Shown here: one piece after another, positions 37,090-50,694 of the stretch
How the letters are laid out: each line of letters opens with the position of its first letter
Position numbering within the stretch: the first letter of the stretch is position 1
DNA from: Lactarius indigo
Lineage: Eukaryota > Basidiomycota > Agaricomycetes > Russulales > Russulaceae
Direction: 5' to 3'
Length of the DNA: 64,000 nt
Assembly (NCBI GenBank): GCA_025766275.1
Contig: JAFKAC010000005.1
Span: forward strand, 2,170,001 to 2,234,000
The notes under the pieces: generated by a model
What the model saw: only the letters and a program-made list of their open reading frames with translations
What the model was told of the DNA's origin: nothing
Database searches by the model: none
Position numbers and translations under genes: made by a program

Positions 37090-37480
37090 TGTAGTGGTTA
37101 TCTGACATCCCGATATGTCACCGGTTTCTCAGCATAGTTGGCGATGTGTCCTCAAACGCCAAAGTCAGAACGTGTGCCTTTCTCCGCCCCAATATTGGTT
37201 GCTACAGCCTTCGCCACTGGTTCTACCTCTGTCCTCACAGTATTACCGTTTCATGAGCCGGAGATTAGTCCTGTTCTTAGTGGGTGAGTTAAAACCCTAT
37301 GGTCGTATCATGTCTCTCCAGTTTTATCAACCGACATACCAGTCATTTGGTCTTTCGTGCAGATGGTTGCCTTTACCTCAGAGCCCCGGCTCGAAATCTT
37401 GAGACAAGACTATTTTTGTTCCGGAGCTCTTCCCCGTGTTTCTGAATTTGAAGGCATAACTGTATCAGTATGTATCCGTA
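37090..37480 (+). pseudogene. Relic of an MFS transporter gene
   Basis: Fragments in different frames match, in order, consecutive parts of the intact MFS gene that follows. GDVSSNAKVRT resembles its SVSDMFSNSEVAT, EISPVLSG with a GT donor resembles EIGPVLSG at the same splice site, and VIWSFVQMVAFTSEP resembles LIIWSFIQAVALMLV. The pieces are frameshifted and lack start, end and neighbouring exons. It is an old partial duplicate, too decayed to be expressed as a transporter. Confidence 0.55.
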
Positions 37481-38695
37481 GGTGACCCACCAAATATTGT
37501 CCTTGATTCTCGGCTGCTCCAGGCCACTCGGAAATTTCTTACTAGCCTATCATATCTCACGCAAGATGCTTGAGTTTTGTTTCAGACCTCATCCCTTCAG
37601 ACCGCGTGGCTTTTGCAATTAACGTTTGGTAGAGCACCAATCCCGGCGATTTTTGCGGCAGGGAGCGCATCTATTTTTGGCGGGTCAATCTATTTTTGTG
37701 AGTAGTATCACACTTACCCTCACTTTTGGGGTGTTTCCCTCATTTTCGTGGAAGCATGACCTCCTCAACCTGCAAACGACAGGTATGATGTCGGTTTCCT
37801 TGTTGGACTCTCGAAGACACGACCTCGCACTGGGTAACGACGACCCAGAAGCACGTCCACTAGGTTGCACCTCTCATCTCGTTACTGCTACGGTGTTCAG
37901 AGCAAAACGTATCGTCACTAAACCATCGTAGACCTGTCGGCCGATAGCAGCGTCTACGATGGCGAGCGACAGTACCGCGCCCGACATTGCCACCGCGTTT
38001 CGTCATTGGCCCTGCTGTTATAGGAAACGGGTTATTGATTACCAGCGACTGGTTTCATGTCCTATTGTGTTGGTGTTTGATTGGAGGAAAGCCCACACTC
38101 GCTCCGTGATGGCGCTAAAATGATTCGTCACGACCTCGACCCCAGCTGACACGACGACTGAACTTGTGATGTTTATCGATCTAATTACCGCAGTCCTCTT
38201 GGGTAAACTAAATACGGCACCCCGGTTAAATTATTATGCATGTTCTTCCACGGTACCTAAGGAGGTTCCTTGAATATACGTGTCTCTCACTGGAACTGTA
38301 GTTCGCTACGACTGGTCTTAGTCTATGGCGAATATGATTTAAAACCTCTCAATAATGCGTAGTTACTACGCCCACGCTGTCTGACTCCTCTGACGAAGCG
38401 TGTTTCACCTGTAAAGTGCGGCTGGTGGGCTTAATTTGAGGAAACGATGCCAGCGGCTCGAGCCTAGATGGCGGCCCGGGCTCCTTCCCCCCCGGTCCGC
38501 CCCGCAATGGCTCCATCTCCATCGGCTCCGATGGAGCTCAGAAGGTCGAGGCACCTTCACAGTCTCGGGTCTGCAATACGCTGCCCATTGGCAGGGCTCG
38601 GATCCACTGACATGGACATTTCGAGTACTTATATACCATGGCGCCCTCGGGCTGTCCGACAAAACACTCTTTGGCTATCGTACACTCCTTACCAA
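37481..38695. other. Intergenic, no gene seen
   Basis: This lies between the MFS relic and the intact MFS gene. Further relic sequence may be present but was not recognised. An in-frame extension of the MFS first exon is open back to 38468. Confidence 0.4.
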
Positions 38696-40991
38696 ATGGT
38701 CTTCTCCGAATCGCGTTCTCAACTTGAAGTTCATACCGGCCAATCGCAGCAGATGCAGGACGACTCATTGCCGGCAGAACCCTCCACGCCGTCGTCTTGG
38801 ACGGTGTCGCCGACTGCAACCGTTCTCGCCGATACCTACGAGGTCTTTCTCGAGCCCGTAGATGACCCACAGCGACTCCCCCTGGTACGCAGATGGCTCG
38901 CCGTGCTCTGCATCTCGACCGCATCTATATGTGTTACCTGTGCCTCGTCAATGGTGCGTATATGAGGCATTACCTCGAGAAAGAAGCACCGTGCTGACAA
39001 GGCCGCCGCACTTCAGGCAGCGTTTGCTGAGGGAGGCATCGGCAAGCAATTCCATGTTGGCAAAGAAGTCACCATCCTCGGCGTCAGTCTTTTCGTTCTG
39101 GGCCTGGGCCTTGGGCCAATCGTCGCGGGCCCAATGTCAGAAATCTATGGGCGTAGTGCTGTCTACCGCGTATCGTTTGGCTTTTTCTTCGTGTTTATGT
39201 TCCCTGTGGCCTTCGCGCCAAACATCAGTAAGTTGTGTAGTCCTTTCAGAGCTGGGACTGGAGAATTAACTGTGTATACTTCTACAGCGGTGTATTTGGT
39301 CTTTCGATTCCTTGCTGGGTACTCTGGGGCGGCGTTTCTCAGCTTGGCTGGTGGAAGCGTCAGCGATATGTTCTCAAATTCTGAAGTGGCTACGTACGTC
39401 GCGGTGCTATCGTGACCGACTTGCGTGTCTGATGATTTGGGACAGTCCGATGGCCGTCTACACAATCTGCCCGTTCTTGGGGCCTGAGATTGGGCCGGTA
39501 CTCAGTGGGTGAGTACAGCGTCATCAGCGTCATACCATGGAGTATGGGTGACTAAACATATGCGAACAAGGTTCATCAACCAGCATTGGCACTGGAGATG
39601 GACGTACCGCGTCCTTATTATCTGGTCCTTTATCCAGGCAGTAGCGCTAATGCTAGTAAGTACAATTCTTTTTGACGTTCGTAAGTGCGCTAAGTTCCGT
39701 GTCAAAGGTTGTACCGGAGACTTGTACCCCAGTAATCCTCAAATGGAAGGCGCAACGGTAGGTCCTATGGGGAAGTGCTTTACAATCTGCTGAGACTGTA
39801 AATGTAGACTCCGGAAGACGACCGGTGATCCAAGGTGGTACGCACCAATAGAAGGAGAACCACACGTCAGTCTTGTGCAAAAATTGCTTAACAACTGTTG
39901 GAAGCCCTTCTGTGAGCCGTCGGCTGCCGGTTTGTCGTCTGGGAGTCCACTCACCTGTTATTGACTTGACAGACGTCGTGTTGCTCGATCGTATGCTGTT
40001 GTTGTTGAACACATGGTGCGCAGATCCCCCCCAATTGTTCATTCACAGCGGGATGGCGCATTGCGATACGCCGGCTGACGTTTGTTGACAGGAATGCACT
40101 TATTCTCGGAATCCTCTATTTGACCTTCCAAGCCTTTCCGATCATATTCGAGAGAAAGCACGGATTCAACATGCAATGTACGGGCCTGACGTTCCTCGGA
40201 ATGGCGACAGGGATGGTCCTCGGCTTGTGCACTCAACCCTACTGGAACCGGTTTGTACTCACTCCTCTCGGGAAATCCCATCCAAAAACACTGAACAGCA
40301 TCCCCAAGGAGATACCACAGATACAAAGACGCCCACGGTCAGGAGGAGCCGCCGGCGGAGTTCCGACTCCGGATGGGGCAGGTGGGTGGGGTGTTGGTGC
40401 CCATCTCGCTCTTCTGGTTGGCGTTCACGACCTATCGTGGGGTGCACTGGATCGTGCCGGTGCTCGCGTCCGTCCCGTTCGGCACTGGCACCTACTTCAT
40501 CTTCACGTCCTCGTTCACCTACATCGTCGTCGCGCACCGGTCGATCGCGTCGTTCGCACTCACGTGCAACACGACGATGCGCACCACGTTCGCTGCGGCG
40601 TTCCCGCTGTTCGCGGGACAGATGTACGACACGCTTGGCACGGTGGGAGCGACGGCACTACTCGCGGGTATGACGACCGCAATGGCACCACTCCCGTAAG
40701 TTCATGTTTGTCTTGCGCCCGGTTTTTTTTTCGTACCTGCCGCCGGCGCTTGGAATCGTGTGACTGATCATAATCCCGTACAGGTTTGTGCTGGACTACA
40801 TGGGTCACCGGACCAATCGACAAGTAGTGGACCGAAAAGGCCTGAGATGTCTGCAAGAATACCAAAATATCCGGTGGTTGATACAACATAATACTATACC
40901 TATACCTGATAGAATCACTATAATGTTGGGACTTAGTACAGTAGTTGTAGGCCGTAAGATTATTGTAGGAAGAAATTTCATATTACGTTGA
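38696..40991 (+). CDS. MFS transporter, DHA1 drug/polyamine type
   Basis: Eleven exons (first ending 38953, then 39017..39227, 39288..39393, 39446..39508, 39571..39655, 39708..39757, 39808..39911, 39973..40015, 40092..40250, 40312..40695, 40784..40991) stay in phase and give about 556 aa from ATG 38696. Starts at 38753 or upstream are also possible. It should be a 12-segment plasma-membrane proton antiporter, like TPO-type multidrug/polyamine exporters. Landmarks are RRWLAVLCIST, GLGLGPIVAGPMSEIYGR (MFS motif A), FRFLAGYSGAAFLSLAGGSVSDMF, GPEIGPVLSGFINQHWHWRW, VVPETCTPVILKWKAQ, ALILGILYLTFQAFPIIF and FWLAFTTYRGVHWIVP. The C-terminal 60 residues after APLP are unlike the usual short family tail and may be degenerate. 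Substrate unknown. Confidence 0.85.
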
Positions 40992-43900
40992 TATAACATA
41001 AGTCCAAAGCATACGATTATACAAAAACTACGTGTGCACAGGTCTGGCGTAGACAGATTGGACTGGAGAGGCTATACGTACAGGTAGTGAATATGATGGT
41101 GACGACGACCCTGCTGGGTGATTGATGGGGGGGGATCATGGTCATGGTTCCTTGGCTCCAATCTCCGTTGCATGAGCTCCTCTATAGTCGGCACCTTCAT
41201 CCCAATGAACGGTACGAATGGTACCTGGGCACCGGTTATCGTGTGAATTGGTCGCTTCACACTAGGAAGGACACAGAGCCCCACCGCATCACACTGGGCT
41301 CACCCAAGGAACACACATCGCGTGAGGCAAAGCACACGCGATATCACGAGCCCCTGATTGGCCGGGGGCATGGCTGACCCCTGAGGCCTAGTTCAAATTC
41401 ACAGTTCCAGACCCGAACACCGGCCGCCCCGGCGTAACTTGTGAGCCCCGCTGCTGCTGTTCCAGTTGTTTCGGTCGCTACTCGGCTCATGACGGCCACA
41501 TCCACGGAAGAACAGAAAGAAAAAAAAAGTTTAAAAAGAACAAAGAGAGGACTACAGTTGTGTCATAGAGGAAGACACACTGAACCGGAAGAGGAAGAAA
41601 GCGCGTATCGATGACCTCCATGTCCCTGTTCGAATCCTCGTGCCACCACCAACCGCCCGCCGTACCGTAGTCAGACACCGGATGGCCCAGCCCGGTCCTT
41701 GTCGTCCTTGCCGAGTACTCCACGCTTATTACGTGGCTCGTGTTGTGGGGCTGGAACCCTCGTCCTTTCATTCATTCGTTCCATTTTTGTCCTGTGCCCA
41801 TGTACTACTATTGCTTCCACGAAGAATCCGGTGATATGGAAAACGTTCACTCGAGCAGGTTCAGGGGTGATTGTGCGATCCTGCAAGCTTGTAACTCCAT
41901 TGTAATCGTGCGTTGTTTATATGCTCATGGAATAACAAGCACAGGGGCTCGTTGAGTCAACATGAAAGAACACGTCACACGTCATGCTCGTACTGACCAT
42001 ACTATAACAGGTAGTATGCATTGTTAATAGCAAAACGTAGCAGCCTGAAGGCCCGGGAACACGATGAATCCGCGATGAATAGGCAAAAAATACGGTCATT
42101 TCAGGCAAGGACGTCTCTACGAATGAGCGTAAACTGAGGGTTCTAGTCTGTGGGGCCGACTGAGAGACATGAGTACGTGGTAGCGAGCATATCCGTCTTG
42201 ATCGATCATCGCAAGGAGCAGTTGGTGGCCGCCGTCGTGACAAACTCAACTGCGCAGCTGCGGAAATGAGGCGGAAGCGAGGGCACGCGAGTACCGAAGC
42301 GAGGATTAACTTTGAGAGAGACAGACTAAGCCGGCACCGAAACGCCGGGGACGCGAACATACGTTTTTTCTTCCAAGCGGTGGAAGTGAGAGGCTATCGT
42401 AAGTCACTTCGACAACGCTAGGGGAACAGCAGCGTTTCTCCGCCGGAGGCGGGGGTGCCTTGTTCAGGTTGATTGGAAGAGGGCAAATCGCTCGGACTGA
42501 GCCTAACATACCTTGTGTGACTGCCAGTGCACCTTCCAAGTTCCGTGACCCCATTTAGGAGGGCCGTAGTACCACGCCACACGCCCCTTTCTCTAATCTT
42601 TCGCCGTGGCCCCGTGATTGTGTCGTTTTTAATTCAGAAATGAGAATAGAAGGCCAAAACTAATCTCACGCAGAGTGGTCCCTTCATTGCGGGGGGCGTT
42701 CTTCTGTCCCTGCCGCCAACGGCTCACGTTGTTCTATGATAGTGAAGTTATTATAAGCGCTACAGTCCACGGGCGCGGAAAAAGAAGAAATGAGAAAACG
42801 GCATTACGCACGTGCAGGGCTATCCCCGTGCATTCTCCTGAGAATGCGACGATTGTGTCCCATGACCAGGTTGCGTCCATTAACGCTGCCGAGCATGGTT
42901 GGGCAGAGGTGCACAAAAAGCACAGCCCAGGGTCCGCCCTGTATGATCGAAGGCGCCATCATGATGTGCCACACCAAGGACCTCAGGCGCACGCATGTTT
43001 GAATGGAAATGTTCTCTGCTATTTCCGGACGCCGTCAAAGAGGCTGTTGGAGAAGCATGCGGCGTTTGAGGGCGCATGGTGGCACAGAACATGTTGGTCT
43101 AAGCGAGTGGAAGGGCGCTAATATTGGGCACAAACCAATTGAAAATGGCATTTTTTTTTTCCCACTCGACCGCCTATCAGACAGTGGCACGCACAATATC
43201 AATTTTGGCGCTGGGCACATTCTTATATGACTGGAGATGACACCACAGAAGTTGAGGTGCTGCTCAGGTGGTGCAGAAGGAATAGGCGACGGGTATGTCC
43301 CCTTAGTGATAGAGTAGTAAATGGAGAGGTCCGTTTTCTGGTTAGAACGCTTCTGCGAAGATTCATTTACCATGGAGTTGACCCGGGCGCCTGAAAGTGT
43401 TCATCGATGAAACCTTAGGGTATAGTGCGCCGCGTTCAAAAAGTTAGGCGTGCTCAGTTCTACAAGGGGCTGGGGATTCAACACTCTCTTGAACATTACT
43501 GAACAAGGCGTGAATGGGTGGGTTTCCGATAGAGTTTGGCAGCCTTCGGTAACGCGAAGAGAAGTTATTGGATACCGTAAGGGGTACTAGGAGCGTAGAT
43601 TACTAATCCCACGTTTGTGGGCGATAAATCGCACGATGTCCCCAAAGGGAAGCACTCGACCAGGTTTTGATGGAAGTGGACGCCACGGAGTTTGGTGGCA
43701 GCTGCCGTTTATACCGACGTTGTCGTCGAGGCCGGGGGGCATGTCAAGGAAAGCATTCTACGTTTCAAGAGAAAGGAGGCAGAGAAACAAGCACATACGA
43801 CGATCGTGACAGGTCCGGGGAGGTGGCTTCGTGATTGGGGGGGGGTACAGGGACAAGCGGGGCCCAAGGAGAGAAGGACGTGGAAGGAGATATGATGCAA

Positions 43901-44717
43901 GCGCTTGTGGCGCTCCACGCCACGCAAATGATGGTGGGACCGGGTGCGTGTTCACCGGCTCACATGGGCACCCAATGGCACCCAATTCTAACTTGATTGG
44001 TGTGAATGACTCACGTGGCACATACCACAAAAGGCATGACTGTAACCTAATCGGGGTTAGCCGGTGCCCCTCCGAGGATCTCTTCTTTGGAATGCACTCG
44101 CTACACAACTCGCTCAGGTGACAACGATTGGGGCAACAAGGCAACAGGATGACATGCGAGTAACCACGCTGCTCGTCTCGTCAACTCAAGTTCCAAGGGT
44201 TGCTGCACTACCATGTTCAGAGGTACATAATGGCGAGGTAAGAAGAAGTACAAGATATAGGCGATCAGGTGGCAACCGGAGGCGTAGCGAGACAGGAACG
44301 GGGGACCCCGGGGGAACGGTTAGGGCAGGTGTTTGAGCTGATTCCGTAAATGGGAAGGATCCGACTCAACGCCGCGACGAGTGACTAAATAGGATATCGC
44401 AGCCACCGAGGTTCACAGCCCCTCTCAGTGATTCGACGCACATTCTATCTGGGCACGATCGATGGGATGTGATATGAATTGAACAGGCGAACATTTAACA
44501 CAGCAGATATGAGAAATGATTGTGTGAGAGCGAAACTAGCCCCAGCGTTTGGCAAAGAGGGAAACCGAATGAAATCAGGTGGCCCTGATCAGTTTACATG
44601 TTATGACACAACCACTCCCAAACACGGCTCAGTCCAACTGGCAATTCGCGGAACGTCTTCCCTCTCTCTCTTCTTCTCTCCGACCGACGTCTTTGCACCC
44701 CTCTCCCCCTCCTCCCA
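40992..44717. other. 3.7 kb without recognised genes
   Basis: Only short frames are found on both strands, none with a familiar product. A GTTCGAATC word at 41633-41641 resembles a tRNA T-loop, but no stem pairs around it. The FYR gene promoter should lie in the last few hundred bases. Confidence 0.45.
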
Positions 44718-47065
44718 ATGTCCCGCAGGTCCGCCCCCATGCTCCCACCACCACCACCCACAGACAGAGACGTTATCATGGGTCCACCACCCGTACCTCC
44801 TCAACCACTCACCCCTTCCTCCATGCAGAACTCCAAGGATCAGAGGGAGTTCAGCGAAAAATACTACAAGCTCAAAAGGAAATACTGGGAATTAGAGGAG
44901 GCTCGTTCTCCACCTTTTTTTTTAACAAGTCGCTCGCCATTCTCAACTTTTTTCTTCAATAGAAATACAAAGACCTCGAAGACGAGCTCAGGCGTTCGGG
45001 CGAGCGAAATACTAATTGGAACACCGAAAGAGGGTATACTGTTCTCGTCCCCTCGCTTCTTATCAATCATCTCAATCCTCTTTTTAGCATGCTCCTTGAC
45101 AGAATACTCGAACTGGAAGCTACTGTAGCACGTCAACCATCCAGTCCCTCCCCACACAGTCCGGGTGCTCAGCCCCCTACTCAACCACCTACTGCATATC
45201 CTCGTGCCCTCCAATCCGCTCATGCCCAGACTGCCTTCCAAGCTAATCTACGCGAAGCCTTCAACGAAATCAGCTCTGAAGATCCCTCTGTGGATCCTTT
45301 GTATACTTCTCGTCACCTGGGGCCTCAAGCGCGGAAACGCCAGCTCGAAGAGATTAAAGAACGGGAGGAAGAGGAGGCCCGTGATGCCCGCAAGACACCG
45401 AGGAGAGGCAAAGCCGTCACCGCCGCTCCCAACCCTAGCAAAACCAAGGACACCGGCGTTCCCCCCTCTTTCGTTCCTCCAACGAACAACTCCGGCGCCC
45501 CCCCTGCAACAGCTCCCGGCACATCTCCCCAAACGTTGGTTGCTCCGTCAGGAAAGCGCATCAGAATTAAGCCTCCTACAGCAGCCCCCCCTGAACCTGC
45601 TCCTCCCCTGCCCCGTTCCGCAGGTCAGCTTATGCACCGTATTCCACAGTTCATCAATAACGCCGGCGTTCCTCCAACAGCACTATCTCCTGGGTCCCCC
45701 ATGTCTCCATTAGGCTCTGATGCCGAGCCTTACGCGGTAGCCGACGGGGAATCTTCCACTCCCTTACGCAATGGCAACGGTACTCTGGACACCCCAATCC
45801 ATACGGGTCCAGGCTCTCCTACTTCCCTTGGCCCCTCAGCCGCCTCTATACCGCCGACGACAGTTCAACGTCACACGAAGCCCAAACGTCTCAAGGCGCA
45901 CACGGTTACCTCAAAGAGCTATTCTATCCCCATGGTTCCTCGGGATAAGGGCGGACGGCCTGTCCTACCACTTAATGTTGGTATTATGACCGTCAATTGC
46001 CTCGGAGAGGTATGTATGCGGGAGCATTTTCACACAGAGCGCTACATTTTCCCCGTGGGCTATTCAGTTAATAGGTGATTAACTTTGACGTGGCCTCATG
46101 GCGATTAGACTCACGCCTCCTTCTCAGGCGCTACCTCTCGGCGCGCGACCCCAATGCGGAGACGGTCTATAATTGCACCATTCTTGATGGTGGTGATGGT
46201 CCCAAATTCCAAATCATTGCAAATGACATGGCGGATAAGCCCATCATCGCTGGCACAGCCACTGGTGCCTGGTCAGTCGTCGTGCGTGCGGCGAACCACG
46301 TTCGAAACAGGCAACACAGCAATTCTGTTTCTGGGCCAGACTTCTTCGGCTTGGGGCAAAACACTATCAAGCATCTGATTCAGGAACTCCCGGGCGCAGA
46401 TAGGTTGAAAGACTACGTCTGGCAAAATTTCGTTGAGGGCGGGTAAGCGCGGGTTTTCTCGTGCACGCGTGTCGCAGGTTGATTGACTATGCAGTTCGGC
46501 AAGGCCACTTGGTGGTCGCCACGCCACGGTTGTCCCAGCTCTTCCGGACGAGTACGACAGCCCAAATAGCAGTGGCAATAGCCACGAAAGGCGTGGCTCA
46601 CGTGACTCTATTTCGATGGATCTTACTGCTGATGGAGAACCCCCGATCTCTGATGTGCGGGGGATTCCACCGTCGGAACGTCCCTACTCTCACGCGCGGC
46701 GTGATTCGCGCACCAGCAATGGGGGGGCGCCATTGGACGATCTTCCCCCGATATCTCCTCGTAGTCATGGATATGCGCCACAAGACGCTGCATACTCACC
46801 TCGTTCTGCGCCTCCCCGTGATGTACCGCCTCCAAACCCATACGCGCATCCACCATCTACCCAGTCACATTCGCCACCGCCACACCAATCCCCAGTTGCC
46901 CCTCCCCCTGTCCCAGCAAAGTTTGCAAGCATCATGAACGCATATCCTGAACCACCATATACTTCGCGCACGTCACCACGCTCTGGGTCCGGTTCAGAGC
47001 ATGCAATGGGCAACGGTAGGGCACGCGGTAGTAGCAGTGGCAGTGCAGGCTCAGGCGAGCGATGA
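44718..47065 (+). CDS. FYRN/FYRC domain protein, putative chromatin factor
   Basis: Five exons (44718..44900, 44963..45033, 45088..46074, 46128..46442, 46495..47065) give 708 aa. The N-terminus is Pro-rich, then comes a coiled coil (KYYKLKRKYWELEE joined to KYKDLEDELRRSGER), and a long Pro/Ser/Thr-rich middle. A FYRN/FYRC pair lies around residues 400-520 (FHTERYIFPVGYSVNRRYLSA, YNCTILDGGDGPKFQI, GAWSVVVRAAN, SGPDFFGLGQNTIKHLI), and the tail is disordered. FY-rich domains occur in MLL-type methyltransferases and the TBRG1-like family; this stand-alone form is likely nuclear. The first intron has a GC donor (44901), required for phase. No SET domain or other catalytic domain is present. The family assignment is firm, the role is not. 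Confidence 0.85.
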
Positions 47066-48563
47066 TCCCGCTCAAAGCTCTCCGTTCCTGTTCTCTCGCG
47101 CCTCACGATAGTTTGTGTGCAGCAGACTTTCTATTCATTTTTTATAGGTTCTTTGTGTTATATTTTCTCCTTGGTTTTTTCAGTTCTTGTCTTTCATGTT
47201 CCCCATTTTTTGTCTTATTTATTCCGCTGCGCTCTGCTCTGAACCTTGTCATTCTCCCTTGTCCGTTGCTTCTAGCCTGTTGTCTCGTCCTTGATCTCTC
47301 TCCTCTCTCTCCATCTCTACTTTTGTGTTTGTACACATCTGAGCCTCCTATCTGGCGCTCGCAGAATGCACTGCATCGTGTCGCACCTTCTTACTCCGTT
47401 GGCCTCAGCCCGTAATCCGTACGTCCGAGCGCGAGATAACATGCTCTGGGCGTACGGGTGCACGGCCCGTTTACTACCGGGTCGTTGCTTTCAACTCAAA
47501 CAAGGGTTGTCAAACGGGGCGAATAGCATTCATGTCCACAACGAGTGGTTTTCTTGTGTGGAACGCCCCTGTGGGGACTCCGCCCGCTGCGAGGACAGTG
47601 CCGGGATCAATGGGGTAGTATATGGGGCTGACATTACTTCCAATCTCACTTTTTTGAGTTCGAGTGTATTACACTGTATACTCGTCGTTCAATTCATAGA
47701 ACGATCATCTAATAAAATGAGATTGAGGCACTTATTTTTTTTTTTTTGATCGGAGACAGCAATTTATTTATGAATTAACATGGTCGTGATCCCTGGCTGT
47801 ATGAAGCTAGCTATCTTCGGTATGATGCATCGTGGCATCCCGAGACAGGACAGGTCCATTGACATTTAGGGGGAGGCGTTGAAAGGGGAATGGTTCTTCT
47901 CGGCCGAATGGACGGAGTTCTGTGGCGTCGTCAATAAAAAAAAAAATCGTCAAGCAGACCTTACGTGTGGCGTGCACCTTTACAGAACCTACTACATACA
48001 TAGTAGCGAGACGAACGCGCAACGCCAATTGATATCAATAAAGAAGTCGCTACATTTTCTAGAAAATAGTAAAGCCGCGGGTGATGACCGCCAAGGATGA
48101 CCGCGCCACCTCAAGACCCAGCTGGCGTCAATTCAATAGCAACGCCGTGTCTGCGTTACTCTGTCCCCGTAGCGCGCAGAACGGCTATTCCTGAGCCAAA
48201 GCAGATGAATGGAGGAGCTGAGGTATCGCTTTTGGAATGCATTTCGGGGTAACTGGAATCTTGTGGAGCACTTCACTAAAATACAAATATACGCGTCCGG
48301 CAGTAATATCAAGCCCCTTCGAAAGGTCGCTGGTATTTCGTCCTGATACGTCTCCGCTCTCGGAGTGGGATTGGCGTAGTGACATGTCGAGTGGACACAC
48401 AGCACGCGAGGACGGACGGCGCACACCCACTCTAGGTCATACAGGGAACAAATCTTGTTGTGCGAAATCGCGGCCTATCCCATCATCGCCTACGACATTC
48501 GAGGGTCGAAATGAATATTCGTTGTTAGGATCATGTCGAGAGGGTTGATGCGAAGCTGCTTCC
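47066..48563. other. Intergenic; 3' flank shared with the S53 array
   Basis: The first half is the T-rich 3' region of the FYR gene. The part from about 48260 contains a block (CACTTCACTAAA..ATACAAATATACG, near 48269-48292) that recurs near 51690-51712 downstream of S53 copy 2. So the duplicated unit extends past the genes. Confidence 0.6.
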
Positions 48564-50694
48564 TTAGTGCCTCGAATCAGTTTGTCCCTGCTCTGCGCCG
48601 CCTCGTAGGGGTATCATAAAGATATTCTGCAGCTTTTCAAAGTCTGGCGTCCCAAGACCCGTGACCTATGGAACACGAAATCAGCCAACGTCGAAAACAA
48701 AGAGATACAAGTCCGGCGGGACGAACGGGATCCCATCCAGGGACGGCAGAGAACCCATCGGTGCCGCAGCCAGGGTTAGAGCCAGATGTGATGTCGTTGA
48801 GGCCCGCGAACCCGTCTCCGTACAGCCTGAAGTTGAGGAAACCGAGAGGGGGTCTGCCTTTCGTAATAAGATAAGTCATTCAGCAGCGAGATTATGCCCG
48901 CCACTATCTGGGAATTGGCGGTCAGTTGAGTAATGGACAACGCAGAGCGGATGGGGCAGGGAAAATGACATACGGGAGTCGAGCAGCTCGTGCCCTCCAC
49001 AAGAATGCCAGGCATTTTTGACGAAGATTGGGAATCTGAGAGCTTGGGCGGCGATGTCGGGGATGCCACGACCCTCAGTGCTGCATAAATTACAAAGTAA
49101 GAAACAGGTTGGGTCGGGTGACAGGTAGCGAGCACACTTGTATAGACCGGCATACTGAGTCCCTTGGCGCTCGAGGAATGCGGACACGGCGACGTCCTGG
49201 TAGACCGGGCGTGGAAAGTGGTCCGAGAAGCCGCCTCCAGAGATGGGAGCCGCGACCTCGGGGTCGTAGTCTGTAGTGCCGCCGACAGTAGTGATGTAGG
49301 GACCTGCGCGCTGGTGTAGTGTTTTCCAAAGGAGATAAAATGCCACGCGTACAGGATGCAGGGAATTCGGGAACGAACCGCACATTTCCGGACTCGTCCT
49401 TGCAGTCCCCACCGACGCCATCGTCGCCTGCAGGGAAGAGGACGCTGACGCCACGTGCGCCGAGCTGTGCAAACAGAATGCACAGGGCCCTCGCATATTC
49501 TCGCGGAACGTTCCACTCGTAGGTGCCGTATGATATGCTGATGGTCTGCGGGATGTCCTCCTTTTTGAGCAAGTGTTCGAGCGACTCGAGGTACACGTCT
49601 CCTGGGAGTGGCTCGCCACTGTCCGACCACTCCCCTATTCCACCGATGCTGTAGAAAACGATCGGGGTCGGGTACGCCATGGCCGAGGCGTACTGGACGT
49701 CGGTGTTCGCCTCTTGGCCGGGATTGGTCGGGTCATTCCCCCCGCCGTTTACCTGCTCGACGGTGAAGGTCGCCAGACTGGGGGGCTGCACATCGGTCCG
49801 AAAGTTAGTCATGTACGTAGTCAGATCCGTCTCACTCGGGTATTCCTCCTTGAAGCCCAATACTCCGAGCTTATTCCGGTCAGTCGCGACGGGAACGTAT
49901 GCAACCGTCTTGTACAACCCGCGCAGTTCCGACGGCTTGACATCATCGGCGCGGCCCGACAGTACCATCACGGGCCTCCCCGACGCCGCCTCCGCCTCTG
50001 CTAACGCTGCCGCTGCTCCGACAGGTGCGCATGCGTGGTGTCTGCCGCAGCGTCCGGGTGGAGGTGAAGTATGTCGTCGGCGCGACTGCTTGAATGTGTG
50101 CGTGCAATACCTCAGGGAGTGCGTACCCGACCGTGCGGATTATCGTATAATTCACCTTGGTATGCCGGTATAGCTGGTATGACGCGCCAAGAAGTTGGTT
50201 GGCCTGGGACACGAGCACGTTTGTGACCGTCAGCCACGCGCCGCCGTGTGTCGTTGAGATGGAGGAGGGTCGCACGCCGTGGTGCACGAGCCAGGAAGTG
50301 ACGAGCTCGAGGGTGTCTGGGTGCGGCCTGACGAGTTCGGCGACCTGTTTCTTAGATGAGGTGTGCGCCATATCTGAAACGGAGCAAGCGGCACACGTGA
50401 ATGAAGGCGCGAGAGGAAGCAGCAGATAAGATGGACGTGCCTTGGGATGCTTGGGGTCGCTGACCTCGTATAGTGCATCGATCAATGCATTCTCATGGTG
50501 GGGGTCAGAGCGCAATGTAGAGATCGATAGCGGTGCCGGCGGACGGGCAGCCCAGAGTCTCCCAATTGGTTGGAACGGCTATTCCAAGTATGCTTCACAC
50601 GCATGTTGTCCCAAGGAACGAGGGGCTTCGCAAAGTCGGCGAGGATTGCGTCGGTGAGGAATGAGAGCACATAGTAGAGCCAGTGGTATCGCAT
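48564..50694 (-). pseudogene. Sedolisin (peptidase S53), copy 1, multiple frameshifts
   Basis: This has the same gene layout as intact copy 2: signal peptide (from ATG 50694), activation domain, catalytic domain (TISISYGTYEWNVPREYA, VLFPAGDDGVG, FPASC), GTSCSTP serine motif and the C-terminal TGLGTPDFEKLQ exon. At least four small indels relative to copies 2 and 4 break it: near 50584 (extra C), near 50510-50516, near 50355-50365 (in HLT/SKKQVAEL), and near 50020-50030 (before AEAEAASG). S53 peptidases are secreted acid endo- or tripeptidyl peptidases. This copy should not make a full enzyme unless the indels are sequencing errors. Confidence 0.75.

Noticed and set aside
41580..41660. tRNA-like T-loop (GTTCGAATC)
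   Set aside because: The flanking bases do not form the T or acceptor stems, and no D or anticodon arm is found.
46012..46038. Possible 28-nt intron in the FYRN region (GTATGT..CACAG)
   Set aside because: It is too short for a normal intron, and removing it would delete conserved FYRN residues (HFHTERYIFP).
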